Assembly: GCA_913063325.1 (NCBI GenBank)
Contig: CAJXYE010000009.1
Coordinates: 42,521-106,520 of the forward strand
Reading direction: 5' to 3'
From: an uncultured Colwellia sp.
Lineage (GTDB): Bacteria; Pseudomonadota; Gammaproteobacteria; Enterobacterales; Alteromonadaceae
DNA: 64,000 bases
In this document: one piece after another, positions 48,965-59,736 of the stretch
Position numbering within the stretch: position 1 is the stretch's first letter
Layout of the letters: each line of letters opens with the position of its first letter
Notes under the pieces: model-generated
What the model was told of the DNA's origin: nothing
What the model saw: only the letters and a program-made list of their open reading frames with translations
The model's database searches: none
Made by a program: the position numbers and the translations under genes

Positions 48965-49026
48965 AGCCCTTGGAGTCATAAGTCATAGTACGAAGAAGTA
49001 AAAAATTATGTTTGAAGGAAAGAACA

Positions 49027-49782
49027 ATGATTGAAGTAAATAATTTACATAAAAGTTTTATTGATAAGAAAGATAAGAAAAACAGCGTTAAAGCCCTTGA
49101 TGGACTTTCTTTCACTGCTAAAGATGGTGAGATCACCGGTATTTTAGGGCCAAACGGCGCCGGTAAAACTACCTGTTTACGTACGCTCTATGGTTTGCTT
49201 TCTGCTGATGAGGGATTCGCAACCATTGATGGTATTAGTGTTACCGAAAGTCCACTTGAAGCACGTGCAAAATTAGGTATATTCCCTGATAAATTTGGCT
49301 TATATGAACGTCTTACTGCTTATGAGCAAATTGATTACTTTGCCAGCCTTCATGGCATGTCAGGTAAAACCAAAAAACAAGCGATTGAACAAGTCATCCA
49401 AGATTTAGAGTTGGGCGAATTAGCACATCGTAAAACCGTTGGCTTTTCTCAAGGGCAACGTATGAAAGTGACCTTGGCCCAAGCGTTAGTGCATCAACCA
49501 CAAAATTTTGTGCTTGATGAGCCAACCCGTGGTTTAGATGTTATGAGTACCCGTATTTTACGTAATCATTTAGCTAAGTTTAAAGCCAAGGGACATTGTA
49601 TTTTATTTTCATCGCACGTAATGCAGGAAGTGGCAGCCTTATGTGACCGCGTGATTATTGTTGCCAATGGCAAACTTGCAGCACAAGGCACACCACAAGA
49701 ATTATGTGAGCTAGCTGGTGAAAAGAATTTAGAAGAAGCCTTTGTTAAGTTGATTGGCTCAGATGAAGGAGTTGCAGCATGA
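49027..49782 (+). CDS. ABC transporter ATPase, NatA-like
   Basis: GPNGAGKTT Walker A, FSQGQRMKVTLA signature, NFVLDEPTRGLD Walker B. Confidence 0.92.
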   Translation: MIEVNNLHKSFIDKKDKKNSVKALDGLSFTAKDGEITGILGPNGAGKTTCLRTLYGLLSADEGFATIDGISVTESPLEARAKLGIFPDKFGLYERLTAYEQIDYFASLHGMSGKTKKQAIEQVIQDLELGELAHRKTVGFSQGQRMKVTLAQALVHQPQNFVLDEPTRGLDVMSTRILRNHLAKFKAKGHCILFSSHVMQEVAALCDRVIIVANGKLAAQGTPQELCELAGEKNLEEAFVKLIGSDEGVAA

Positions 49783-50969
49783 TTACTTCAAATTTGAATA
49801 TAAATTTAATTCAGTTAAAAGCCTTGCTACTGAAAGAGTATAGGGAGGCTTTCCGTGATAAACGTGCGTTGATGGTTGCGCTTGGGATGGCCATATTAGC
49901 TCCTATTGGCATAATGGTCATGTCAAAAATAATGATTGAAAAATTGGTTGATGAGCCGCCGGTTTACGTTAAGTTTGTTGGTGCGGAGTATGCTCCTAAG
50001 TTAATAACGCACTTTGCAGATAAAAATTTATTTGATTTTGCTGATGTGCCTGAAGATGAAAGGTCTATTTGGCAACAGCGTAATATAGTGATTGAAATCC
50101 CAGAAGATTATACTACTGATATGGCTGAAGGTAAGCCAATAAAATTGCACTTACAAGCTGACTATACTGACAAGGCTGTTCAACCACCGGTTAGGCGTAT
50201 TAATAATGCTGTACGTGAATTTTCAATGTCGATTGGTTATAAACGTTTGTTACTTCGTGGTGTAGATGTACGTTTGCTTAATCCTGTGAAATTAGTTGAG
50301 CAAGATACAGCGAAGCCTGATGCGACCTTTATGTTGATTTCAATGATGCTTGGTATTTATTTGATGTTAGCTGCTTTTATGTCTGGCTTGTCGGTAGCGA
50401 TTGATTCAAGTGCCGGAGAGCGTGAACGAAATGTACTTGAAATGTTGTTATGCCAACCTGTCAGTACGCTTAAAATTGTATTAGCTAAATTAATCAGTGC
50501 TTCAACCGTCTCTGTGATTGGTGTGTTACTAATATTAGTACTGACATCAATCTCTGTGGGCTTTGTTGATTTAACAAAAATTGGTGCTACCTTCAATTTA
50601 GATTTATCAACAGCGTTAGTGTTGTTGTTACTGCTTTTACCTATTTGTTTTTTTGCTACTGCGTGTCAGTTATTTGTAGCCTTTCAAACCAAAAGTTTTA
50701 AAGAAGCGCAATCTACGGTAGGTATGCTTATTGGTATTCCAGCGTTTATTCCTTTTGTTGTTTCAATGATGGATGACCGCCCTGAATGGCTGAATTGGTT
50801 GCCAATTTCGGGTCAATCAATGATCATTGAAAATATTTTTAAGGGTGTTGAAGTCGATTGGTTAGCTGTTTTTGCGACTAGCTCTGTAACCATCGCTATC
50901 ACGGCAGCTTTAGTTTTAGGGTTGGCTAAAAAGCTCAAGTCTGAAAAAGTCGTCATGGCGCTAAGCTAA
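49779..50969 (+). CDS. ABC transporter permease, NatB-like
   Basis: AIDSSAGERERNVLEMLLCQPVS; overlaps the ATPase stop codon. Confidence 0.9.
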   Translation: MITSNLNINLIQLKALLLKEYREAFRDKRALMVALGMAILAPIGIMVMSKIMIEKLVDEPPVYVKFVGAEYAPKLITHFADKNLFDFADVPEDERSIWQQRNIVIEIPEDYTTDMAEGKPIKLHLQADYTDKAVQPPVRRINNAVREFSMSIGYKRLLLRGVDVRLLNPVKLVEQDTAKPDATFMLISMMLGIYLMLAAFMSGLSVAIDSSAGERERNVLEMLLCQPVSTLKIVLAKLISASTVSVIGVLLILVLTSISVGFVDLTKIGATFNLDLSTALVLLLLLLPICFFATACQLFVAFQTKSFKEAQSTVGMLIGIPAFIPFVVSMMDDRPEWLNWLPISGQSMIIENIFKGVEVDWLAVFATSSVTIAITAALVLGLAKKLKSEKVVMALS

Positions 50970-51079
50970 ACTGTGAGGCTTCGCTGCTCGTTAATTGTTA
51001 AGTAGAGCAGCTTAGCCGCCTCAGATCTTAATACGAACAGAACACGAAAAGAATAAGAGATGATATCAAAGTAATTAAC

Positions 51080-51715
51080 ATGTTAAATTCAACTCAATTA
51101 ATAACTTTAATAACTCAACCTTCTTTTGCGGCAGCAAATAAAGTTGAACACAAGGATAGTCGCTTGGATCGCTCGTATACCGAAGAACTTCAGGGTGATA
51201 ATCAAACGGTATTTACCGAGTGGATGACGGAGCATGAAAAATTGCTTCGTCATATCATTACTGGCTTCGAAGCAAAGTCAGCTATTCAAGATGAGCTTTT
51301 TCAAGAAATCGCCTTAAATATTTGGCGTGCTTTACCTAAGTTCCGTCAAGACTCTGCGGTGAAAACCTTTGTTGCCCGTATTGCTCATAATGTTTTGGCC
51401 ACACATGTTGCTAAAGCGGTTAGAACGGTGAAAGCGGATCAAGACTTAACAAGCATCAGTAGTGAAGCTGAAAAAGATCATAGCCATCCAACCCCTTATC
51501 AGTCACTCAACCAAAGCCAGCGGCAACAAAGGCTAGCAAACGCTATTCGACAATTAACCCTTGAACAGCAACAAGTGATAACGCTTGCCTTAGAAGGTAT
51601 GAGTTATTTAGAGATTGCTGAAGTATTAGGCATAACCACTAACTTAGTTGGTGTTCGTTTACAGCGTGGAAAATCGGCATTATCGCAATTGTTGGAGGGA
51701 GCAGAAAATGGATAA
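51080..51715 (+). CDS. Sigma-70-family (ECF-like) RNA polymerase sigma factor
   Basis: LFQEIALNIWRALPKFRQDSAVKTFVARIAHN; LTLEQQQVITLALEGMSYLEIAEVLGITTNLVGVRLQRGKSAL. Confidence 0.9.
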   Translation: MLNSTQLITLITQPSFAAANKVEHKDSRLDRSYTEELQGDNQTVFTEWMTEHEKLLRHIITGFEAKSAIQDELFQEIALNIWRALPKFRQDSAVKTFVARIAHNVLATHVAKAVRTVKADQDLTSISSEAEKDHSHPTPYQSLNQSQRQQRLANAIRQLTLEQQQVITLALEGMSYLEIAEVLGITTNLVGVRLQRGKSALSQLLEGAENG

Positions 51716-52433
51716 ATCACCATTTCAAAATGAAGAGATAGCGCCACAAGAGTCCAGTCAACATGAACTTAATAATGAAGTTGTTATTGATACACAGCCG
51801 ATTGATGTACTTTCAATACCTCAAAAAAAATCTGTGTTAGATGAAGAGACAGATAAGAAGTCTCCAGTCAGTGATGAGCAACCATTAGATGAAGATTGGC
51901 TACTACTCTCTCAAGATTGGCAAGCACAGCCATTTGAAAAAACTGATATTAAAGCACTGCTAAAGCAAACTAAAAAACGTACTTTACTTGCCAAGTCGCT
52001 ATTAGCCATTGATGTGATCGCTACTTTTGGGATCTTTATTGCCTTATTAGTTGGTTTGTATCAAGGTGACTGGGGCACAGCAACCATTTCGTATCTGTTG
52101 TTTGGCTTTATAACATCAGTCGTTTTTGTTTATTATGAAATTAAGATCCGACTACGTATTTGGCAACATAGCTGTGATAGTCCGGATAAAGCGGTAGCCA
52201 ATGCCATTGCGGGAGTAGAGTCCTCCATCAAATACACTAAATTAATAAAGCTCTCTTGCTGGGTATTATTGCCAGTAGTTAATTGGTATGTCTATGTCAT
52301 GATTCAAGAATCAGAAAAGTCACCATGGCCACCTTTCTTCGTTATGAATAGCTTTATTCTTGTTATGTGGTTTATCACTCATTGGTTCTATCTTAAACGG
52401 GAAAAAGAGTTGCAGCAGTTATCGAAGCGTTAA
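51708..52433 (+). CDS. Membrane protein coupled to the sigma factor, possible anti-sigma
   Basis: ATG 51708 with GGAGGGAG RBS; overlaps the sigma stop; cytoplasmic N-terminus then four TM segments. Confidence 0.75.
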   Translation: MDKSPFQNEEIAPQESSQHELNNEVVIDTQPIDVLSIPQKKSVLDEETDKKSPVSDEQPLDEDWLLLSQDWQAQPFEKTDIKALLKQTKKRTLLAKSLLAIDVIATFGIFIALLVGLYQGDWGTATISYLLFGFITSVVFVYYEIKIRLRIWQHSCDSPDKAVANAIAGVESSIKYTKLIKLSCWVLLPVVNWYVYVMIQESEKSPWPPFFVMNSFILVMWFITHWFYLKREKELQQLSKR

Positions 52434-52460
52434 TTGCATGACATGTTTATTGAATGATTA

Positions 52461-52496
52461 AACAGCCGCGATATTTCAGCGGCTGTTTTGTTTTTA
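52461..52496. terminator. Terminator between convergent genes
   Basis: aacagccgc/gcggctgtt stem followed by TTGTTTTT. Confidence 0.8.
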
Positions 52497-52504
52497 TCAA
52501 ATGG

Positions 52505-53953
52505 TTAATTAACTTTTAAGGTCGCTTCGTACAAACCTAAATTGTCATAATCAAAAAATAATGATAATTGATAATTATCTGCGTTAATCATCGCTTCGGT
52601 CTCGTCTAGATAATCATCCTCTGATAAATAAGCGCTTAATTGTGCAATCGTTTTTCCTTGAGAAAATGGGCCAAGAGACCAATGTTCATTATTTTGTTTG
52701 TGTTGAAAAACTTCTTCCAACAGATAAATAGTATTGAGCTTTGCGTGGTTAATAAGTACTGCTAAATTTTCATTATAGATATTTATGTAAGATTTAGCTG
52801 AAACGGTAATCCTACCAATAGGCTTGCCTAGCTCTTTACTCAACTCAGACCAAACGACACCGTCTTCTTCTTCTTCTTGGTCTAGCGTTGTCAGTATCAA
52901 CTTTAACGCATCAAAATGTTGAGGTTTTGGTAACGTTGTTCTTTGGTTAGGCTCTTTATATGAATTACTTTTAACCGTAAAATCAGATAAGGAATAATTG
53001 TATTCATTACCCTCATAGCTTTTCTTCGAAGTGAAGCTCAATAACATAGTGTTATTATTGCCCTTAACAACGAGTTGTTTTTTAGCATTTAGCTCACCTT
53101 GGATATTCAATAATTCTTTTACTTCGGCTAAAGAAGCTTTTCGACCAACCAAACCATTTATTTTCCATTTAGAATCATCGAAAAAATCAATTAATGGAAT
53201 TTTATTAAGCGTATCTATTGATAGTAAAGGGTATTGTGTCGAGACTTTTACTAATTTATCCCCTTGAAAGAAAAGCCAATGGCTCCGACCATAACCAATA
53301 ACTTGTTGATCTTCAAACAAGTCGAATGCAAAGCTGTGATCGCCCAACGTGGCATGTACCTCTGAATAACTTGCCCCCATTTTTAAACCATAAATACCAT
53401 GAGTTAATGATATTTTATTATTTGAAATAGTAGGTCGATGAAGTGTCGCCTTAGCTGGAGGGGTAAAAACTATTTTAGTCGATAGGCTTATCGTCATTGC
53501 CTTCATTTTGTTTACGGGTTTGCCTAGGTGATTAAAAGGGGCGGCTTTTCGTTCAGCTGTTGAAGAGGATTGGCAGGTATTTATTAATAACCCTTCATAA
53601 CTAATTATCGAGCTACTGGGTTGGTTTGAACTCGACCCATAATAGCCTTTATTATCTTTGTATTTTTTAATCTTGCGTTGTTCAATAATAATGGCATCGG
53701 CACCGATATTTAACGCTTTATTTTGTAATTTCTTTAATAGCTTTACGGTTGTTTCTTCTGTCAGTGGGTTGATGGTTTTTTCGTTTACGGTATATGACCC
53801 AACTGTTTGGTAATCACAGTTAGGATAGTAGTCGAGAATGGTAGGGAGATTGTTTACTGTTTTACTTTGAACGCTTGAACTAATGAGCACCGCCATAAAA
53901 GCGTTAAACACTATTGTTAAGTTGACATTATTTCTGTTTTTCATTGGTATCAT
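52505..53953 (-). CDS. Secreted hypothetical protein
   Basis: 482-aa ORF, signal peptide, NKALNIGADAIIIEQ segment; 4-bp gap to the upstream gene. Confidence 0.7.
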   Translation of the reverse strand: MIPMKNRNNVNLTIVFNAFMAVLISSSVQSKTVNNLPTILDYYPNCDYQTVGSYTVNEKTINPLTEETTVKLLKKLQNKALNIGADAIIIEQRKIKKYKDNKGYYGSSSNQPSSSIISYEGLLINTCQSSSTAERKAAPFNHLGKPVNKMKAMTISLSTKIVFTPPAKATLHRPTISNNKISLTHGIYGLKMGASYSEVHATLGDHSFAFDLFEDQQVIGYGRSHWLFFQGDKLVKVSTQYPLLSIDTLNKIPLIDFFDDSKWKINGLVGRKASLAEVKELLNIQGELNAKKQLVVKGNNNTMLLSFTSKKSYEGNEYNYSLSDFTVKSNSYKEPNQRTTLPKPQHFDALKLILTTLDQEEEEDGVVWSELSKELGKPIGRITVSAKSYINIYNENLAVLINHAKLNTIYLLEEVFQHKQNNEHWSLGPFSQGKTIAQLSAYLSEDDYLDETEAMINADNYQLSLFFDYDNLGLYEATLKVN

Positions 53954-53957
53954 ATCC

Positions 53958-55070
53958 CTATTTATTGTTATTTTGAACGTTGCCGTAAAGTAGCATGGTT
54001 TTATCTTTTTTTACTTTTGCAATGAGGCTTTTAACTATGTTGGGAGTGGTTATATCGTAGGTTAACGTTGAAGATTCTACAGAAGCTAAGGAGTGTTGCT
54101 CTTTCTTTATATATTGATTGAATTTATTTGCACGATCTTTAATATTTTTTATATAGTCGCTAAGGGGCGAAGGGATTGCCAAAGTTTCTTCTTCTAGTTG
54201 ATGCCAGTCATCGTACCATGCGGAATGTTGATTTCTTCTACCAAGAGATGCTGCCAAGGAGATATTCTCATTAGTAATCAAGTAAGCTTGGTAATCTTGC
54301 TGTGCTTTGAAAAAAATGGGCTGTAATGCATCAATTGCCATGTCTTCACGAACAAGTGACAGTAAATCTTCAGTATTGGTTATAAGCTCTTGGTTAAGTT
54401 TCTGCAACTTGACGCTACTTTGTGATAATCCTTTATTGATTAGATGAGTTTTGAGTAGGGTGATATATGCTTTTTGTTGCTCGATGCTTTGTTCCCATAA
54501 GGTAAACTCTTGAGAATAAGTATTAACGTTATTGTTTTTAATTACTGCTAGTGATTTATGTAATTGTAATAAGTTTGTATTGATATCTTCTAATAATTTG
54601 TTCAGTTTGACTAGATCCCAGTCAGTCACCTTAATGTCGCTATAAGAAAGTACTGTTTCTTTTAATGACTTTGGAATCGTCTCGGTATATTTTTTAAGTG
54701 CAGATTCAGCTCTTAAAATTTTGAGCATAACGTTACCTGAAGTTAATAAAACAACTTTGCTCTGCGGACTAGGGAAGCTGTGAAATGAGTCATGAGCGCT
54801 AAGGTAAGCTAAATAAAAATTTGAATTTTTAAGGTGAATCTCTGCACTCTTGAGTTGTTCATCTGCTTGTTTGAGTCGATTTAATTCAACTTGGTATTTC
54901 TCTGGCGCTACCTTGGTCAGTGTAGTTAATGTGCTAATAACTCGGGGTAAGTTTTTTTCATCGATAGCCTGTTGATAATCATTTAAAGCTAATTCATGTT
55001 TTGTAGGAGTACAGGCGAAGTTAATAGCAGATAAAATAATAACAAATAACTTGTAATAGCAACGCATCAA
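53958..55070 (-). CDS. Hypothetical lipoprotein
   Basis: Lipobox NFAC; coiled-coil-like 370-aa ORF. Confidence 0.75.
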   Translation of the reverse strand: MMRCYYKLFVIILSAINFACTPTKHELALNDYQQAIDEKNLPRVISTLTTLTKVAPEKYQVELNRLKQADEQLKSAEIHLKNSNFYLAYLSAHDSFHSFPSPQSKVVLLTSGNVMLKILRAESALKKYTETIPKSLKETVLSYSDIKVTDWDLVKLNKLLEDINTNLLQLHKSLAVIKNNNVNTYSQEFTLWEQSIEQQKAYITLLKTHLINKGLSQSSVKLQKLNQELITNTEDLLSLVREDMAIDALQPIFFKAQQDYQAYLITNENISLAASLGRRNQHSAWYDDWHQLEEETLAIPSPLSDYIKNIKDRANKFNQYIKKEQHSLASVESSTLTYDITTPNIVKSLIAKVKKDKTMLLYGNVQNNNK

Positions 55071-55088
55071 AAATCCTTTTTGGGTTGT

Positions 55089-55135
55089 TTAGAGTCAATA
55101 CTGTGAATAATGTTTATTCACAGTATTGACTCTAA
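55089..55135. repeat. 47-bp palindrome, 22-bp perfect arms, 3-nt loop
   Basis: TTAGAGTCAATACTGTGAATAA-tgt-TTATTCACAGTATTGACTCTAA. Confidence 0.97.
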
Positions 55136-55598
55136 GCTATCATAGAAGAATTGTTAATGATATGTAACCGCTAGCTAAGATATAGGTGTTTAGTACAGAT
55201 GCCCATCATTTGCTATTCATATTTTTCATACAAGTCATGAATGAACTGCACTTTACTTTGATAACCTTGTTTATTTCGTTTATTATTCGGTTTCCTGTTG
55301 CTTTATCTGTTTTATATTTGTTGAATCTTGTCTTTTTATTCTTTATAGTCTGTTTGCTTGTGTTGCTGAAAGTTTTTAGCCTATAGGTCACAAACTAAGC
55401 TTAAGCGTTTATGCTATAAAGCAGCATAAAATGCACTAAAGCATGGGTAAAACAACCCAGCTTAGCCGTGTACTTTTTGTCTATATTCAGGCAAAATACC
55501 GCCATAATTTTTGAATGTTTAAGTAAATCTTTCGATTTTCTTGAATATGGTTTCAGCATTGTGCTGACTTTTATATTTGCATAAGAAAGGAATAAAAC

Positions 55599-56858
55599 AT
55601 GTTTACTCGTGATATGAATATTGCTGAATTTGATCCAGAACTTGCACAAGCAATAAGTAATGAAGTTGTTCGTCAAGAAGAGCACATTGAATTAATCGCT
55701 TCTGAAAACTACTGTAGCCCACGTGTTCTTGAAGCACAGGGTTCTCAACTGACTAACAAGTACGCTGAAGGTTACCCAGGTAAGCGTTATTACGGTGGTT
55801 GTGAGTATGTTGATATTGCTGAGCAATTAGCGATTGACCGTGCAAAAGAGTTATTTGGAGCTACGTACGCAAACGTGCAACCACACGCTGGTTCACAAGC
55901 TAACGCTGCAGTATTTCAAGCCTTAGTTTCACCAGGCGGAAAAGTACTAGGCATGAGCTTAGCTCACGGTGGTCACTTAACTCATGGTTCACATGTAAGC
56001 TTTTCTGGTAAATCATATGAAGCATTCCAATATGGTCTTCACCCAGAAACAGGCGATATCGATTATGAAGAACTAGAGCGTTTAGCTTTAGAGCACAGAC
56101 CAGAAATGATTATTGGTGGTTTCTCTGCATTCTCAGGTGTTGTTGACTGGGCACGTATGCGCACTATTGCTGATAAAGTTGACGCTATCTTCTTCGTAGA
56201 CATGGCTCACGTTGCTGGTTTAATTGCTGCAGGTCTTTACCCAAGCCCGTTACCTCACGCACATGTAGTAACTACTACTACACATAAAACATTAGCTGGC
56301 CCACGTGGCGGTTTAATTGTTTCTGCTTGTGATGATGAAGCTATTTACAAAAAGCTTAACAGTGCCGTTTTCCCTGGTGGTCAAGGTGGCCCATTAATGC
56401 ACATTATTGCAGCTAAAGCCGTTGCATTTAAAGAAGCATTAGAGCCAGAGTTTAAAGTTTACCAACAAAATGTTTTAGACAACGCTAAAGCTATGGTTGC
56501 TGTATTACAAGAACGTGGTTATAAAGTTGTATCTAATGGTACTGAAAATCACTTGTTACTTCTTGATCTAATCGATAAAGATATTACTGGTAAAGATGCT
56601 GATGCAGCTTTAGGTAAAGCACACATCACAGTAAACAAAAACTCTGTACCAAATGATCCGCGTTCTCCGTTTGTTACTTCTGGTCTACGTTTAGGTACTC
56701 CAGCAATCACTCGTCGTGGTTTTGGTGTAGAAGAAACTCAAGCGCTAACGGGTTGGATCTGTGACATACTTGATGATATCGAAAATGAAGATGTTATCAC
56801 GCGTGTTCAAGGTCAAGTGACCGAGCTTTGTGCCAAGTTCCCTGTATACCAAAAGTAG
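55599..56858 (+). CDS. glyA: Serine hydroxymethyltransferase
   Basis: [57 protein letters not shown]. Confidence 0.98.
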   Translation: MFTRDMNIAEFDPELAQAISNEVVRQEEHIELIASENYCSPRVLEAQGSQLTNKYAEGYPGKRYYGGCEYVDIAEQLAIDRAKELFGATYANVQPHAGSQANAAVFQALVSPGGKVLGMSLAHGGHLTHGSHVSFSGKSYEAFQYGLHPETGDIDYEELERLALEHRPEMIIGGFSAFSGVVDWARMRTIADKVDAIFFVDMAHVAGLIAAGLYPSPLPHAHVVTTTTHKTLAGPRGGLIVSACDDEAIYKKLNSAVFPGGQGGPLMHIIAAKAVAFKEALEPEFKVYQQNVLDNAKAMVAVLQERGYKVVSNGTENHLLLLDLIDKDITGKDADAALGKAHITVNKNSVPNDPRSPFVTSGLRLGTPAITRRGFGVEETQALTGWICDILDDIENEDVITRVQGQVTELCAKFPVYQK

Positions 56859-57040
56859 CTATTAACTTGTCGCTGTAAAGCTCAATTTATGCGTCAAAAG
56901 TACTCATTGACTAGCGTCAACTCCGTGCTTTTTCCTTTAAAGTGAACCTTACAGCTTAAAGTTGAATACCTACTTAACCTTAATTATGTTTAAGAAATAA
57001 TTAAGGTGGGTAATAAATAAGTGAATAACTAATTAGCGTC

Positions 57041-57065
57041 ATTCCCGAAGTCTATTGTCGGGAAT
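57041..57065. repeat. Short dispersed-repeat-like inverted repeat (GTCATTCCCG...CGGGAATC type)
   Basis: attcccga / tcgggaat arms, preceded by GTC. Confidence 0.5.
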
Positions 57066-57100
57066 CTAGTTTGTTTAGCTTAATCACTTGTTTTATATTA

Positions 57101-57137
57101 AAATGGTCGCCTTGAGCGGCCATTTTTCGTTTTTATC
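57101..57137 (+). terminator. Terminator-like hairpin upstream of nrdR
   Basis: aaatggtcgc-cttga-gcggccattt stem followed by TTCGTTTTT. Confidence 0.65.
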
Positions 57138-57187
57138 CATAAACTTACCGCTTGTATCTTTTTGCTTATAATTTTCGAAGGTAAATC

Positions 57188-57685
57188 ATGTATTGTCCAT
57201 TTTGTTCAGCGAATGACACTAAAGTTATCGACTCACGTTTAGTTACTGATGGTCATCAAGTTCGACGTCGCCGCGAATGTTTAGCTTGTCATGAACGATA
57301 TACTACCTTTGAAAGTGCTGAATTAGTCATGCCTCGTATTATTAAACGTGATGGTAGCAGAGAACCTTTTAATGAAGATAAAATGCTCAGTGGTTTAACG
57401 CGCGCATTAGAAAAACGCCCCGTTAGCATGGAACAGATTGAGCTTGCAGTGAATAAATTAAAATCACAAATGCGTGCGACAGGTGAACGTGAAATTAGCA
57501 GCGCTATGCTAGGTGATTTAATCATGGCGCAGCTAAAAGAATTAGATAAAGTTGCTTATTTACGTTTTGCTTCAGTCTATTTATCGTTTGAGGATATCAG
57601 TGAATTTGCTGATGAGATCACCCGTTTAGGTAAAGAGAAAAACGGTAAAACTACAAAAGCCAAACAAGTGAAAGTGGCAAAGTAG
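57188..57685 (+). CDS. nrdR: Transcriptional repressor NrdR
   Basis: [18 protein letters not shown]...[17 protein letters not shown] zinc ribbon; ATP-cone. Confidence 0.98.
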   Translation: MYCPFCSANDTKVIDSRLVTDGHQVRRRRECLACHERYTTFESAELVMPRIIKRDGSREPFNEDKMLSGLTRALEKRPVSMEQIELAVNKLKSQMRATGEREISSAMLGDLIMAQLKELDKVAYLRFASVYLSFEDISEFADEITRLGKEKNGKTTKAKQVKVAK

Positions 57686-57686
57686 C

Positions 57687-58931
57687 ATGACAACAACCTC
57701 TACGACTGATAAGAAAAAACCTACCGAACAATACTTTACTGACCAAGATAGGTTGTTTATGGCTCGGGCAATTGAGCTTGCCAAAAAGGGGCATTTTACC
57801 ACCTCTCCCAATCCTAGAGTCGGCTGTGTATTAGTTAGCTATGTATCAGGAAAAGGCGAAGTTATTGGTGAAGGATACCATCAAAAAGCAGGGCAGGGTC
57901 ATGCTGAAGTTAATGCCTTAGCCGATGCAAAACGACATCATTCTGCTTTAATAAAAGGCGCTACTGCGTATGTAACCCTTGAACCTTGTAGTCACTTTGG
58001 TCTAACGCCACCGTGTGCGCAAGGTTTGATCGATGCTGAGGTAGGTCAGGTGATTTCAGCTATGGTAGATCCAAACCCTAAAGTATCAGGCAATGGTTTA
58101 GTCATGCTCGAAAATGCAGGTATAAAAACTCAATCAGGCTTATTAGAGCAAAGTGCAATGGCACTTAATCAGGGGTTCATCCATAAAATGACATCAGGCT
58201 TACCTTACGTTCGTTGTAAGTTAGCGGCAAGTCTTGATGGTAAAACAGCGATGGCTAGTGGTGAAAGTAAGTGGATAACCTCAAGCGAATCACGTCAAGA
58301 TGTACAACGATTGAGAGCACAAAGTTGTGCTATTATTAGCGGCGCAGAATCGGTACTTTTTGATAATGCCAAAATGACAGTGCGTTGGTCTGAATTAGGT
58401 GAGGTAAAGTCAACTTACCCACAAGAGACACTTAGACAACCATTACGTGTTGTAATTGATAGTCAAAATAGACTTTTGCCGACACTTGCCATGTTTGAAT
58501 ATGACTCGCCTGTACTTATCATTAACGATATAGCTCAAGGGAATGGTGAAAATAAAATTGAGTCTGATCTTGAAAACTTACCCAATTGGCCTCATTTCGT
58601 AGAACATGTGCAATTACCTTTGGTAGAAAATAGCCAAGGTAAGTTAAAAATAGATTTAAAGGCCTTGTTGTTGCTACTTGCTCAACGGGGGTTAAATGAT
58701 GTCTTAGTTGAGTCAGGTGCACAGTTAAGTGGTGCTTTTATTGAACAAGACTTAGTTAATGAGCTCATTTTGTACCAAGCGCCTAAATTGATGGGTGGTG
58801 ATGGTAAAAGTTTAATGGCAATGCCGGCAATCACAATGCTAAATCAAGCCAAACCATTAACGATAAAAGATATACGTATGGTGGGTGGTGATATTCGAAT
58901 CACTAGTCAGCTAAATACCAAGTTAACGTAA
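57687..58931 (+). CDS. ribD: Bifunctional deaminase/reductase RibD
   Basis: HAEVNAL, EPCSHFGLTPPC zinc motifs; C-terminal reductase domain. Confidence 0.97.
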   Translation: MTTTSTTDKKKPTEQYFTDQDRLFMARAIELAKKGHFTTSPNPRVGCVLVSYVSGKGEVIGEGYHQKAGQGHAEVNALADAKRHHSALIKGATAYVTLEPCSHFGLTPPCAQGLIDAEVGQVISAMVDPNPKVSGNGLVMLENAGIKTQSGLLEQSAMALNQGFIHKMTSGLPYVRCKLAASLDGKTAMASGESKWITSSESRQDVQRLRAQSCAIISGAESVLFDNAKMTVRWSELGEVKSTYPQETLRQPLRVVIDSQNRLLPTLAMFEYDSPVLIINDIAQGNGENKIESDLENLPNWPHFVEHVQLPLVENSQGKLKIDLKALLLLLAQRGLNDVLVESGAQLSGAFIEQDLVNELILYQAPKLMGGDGKSLMAMPAITMLNQAKPLTIKDIRMVGGDIRITSQLNTKLT

Positions 58932-58960
58932 CATTTATTAGAGAAGTATTAGAGAAGTCT

Positions 58961-59647
58961 ATGTTCACAGGAATTATCGAAGCCGTTGGCTCTATTAAAG
59001 CCATCAATGTTAATGCTCAAGGTGCTCGCTTAGTTATCGCTACCAATAATTTGGACATGAGTGATGTTAAACTGGGAGACTCAATAGCAACGAATGGCAT
59101 ATGCCTTACTGTAGTTGATTTTAATAGCGGCAATGGTAATGGCAGTTATAGCGCAGATGTTTCGAATGAAACACTACAGCGAACAGGTTTTGCCAACTAT
59201 AAAGTTGGCTCAAAAGTTAATTTAGAAAAAGCCATGTTAGCCAGCACACGTTTTGGTGGTCATATGGTTTCAGGACATGTTGATGGTGTTAGTGAAATAC
59301 TGGCCATTAACAATAATGGCAATAGTATTGAGTACTGGCTGAGTATGCCAAGTGATCTTGCGCATTATATTGCTGAGAAAGGCTCTGTGACTATTGATGG
59401 TACCAGCTTAACTGTTAATGCCCTATCTGAAGGCTCCTCACAAGGTAAGTTCCGGTTAACGATTGTGCCGCATACGGTAAAAGAAACTATTTTTGCAGGC
59501 TATCAAGTAGGCACTAAGGTTAATATTGAGGTGGACTTAATTGCCCGCTACTTAGAGCGCTTACTAACAAAGAGCCCTGCAGAAGAACAAGCACCTAAAT
59601 CGAATATTAGTGAAGCCATGTTAGCAAGAGCTGGCTTCTTAAAATAA
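58961..59647 (+). CDS. ribE: Riboflavin synthase alpha chain
   Basis: MFTGIIEAVG; duplicated lumazine-binding domains. Confidence 0.96.
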   Translation: MFTGIIEAVGSIKAINVNAQGARLVIATNNLDMSDVKLGDSIATNGICLTVVDFNSGNGNGSYSADVSNETLQRTGFANYKVGSKVNLEKAMLASTRFGGHMVSGHVDGVSEILAINNNGNSIEYWLSMPSDLAHYIAEKGSVTIDGTSLTVNALSEGSSQGKFRLTIVPHTVKETIFAGYQVGTKVNIEVDLIARYLERLLTKSPAEEQAPKSNISEAMLARAGFLK

Positions 59648-59736
59648 TGTAAATTAATACTTATTTAAATATTTACACAGAATAGTAAAAGCCATATTGG
59701 CATAAATTAAGAAGCACTTCCGTATAAGAGGCAGAA

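Noticed and set aside
55186-55386. 66-aa hydrophobic + strand ORF before glyA
   Set aside because: Overlaps an equally open minus-strand ORF in AT-rich DNA and has no clear RBS; likely spurious.
59648-59736. Possible FMN riboswitch before ribBA
   Set aside because: The 89-bp gap is too short and lacks recognisable RFN-element conserved stems.
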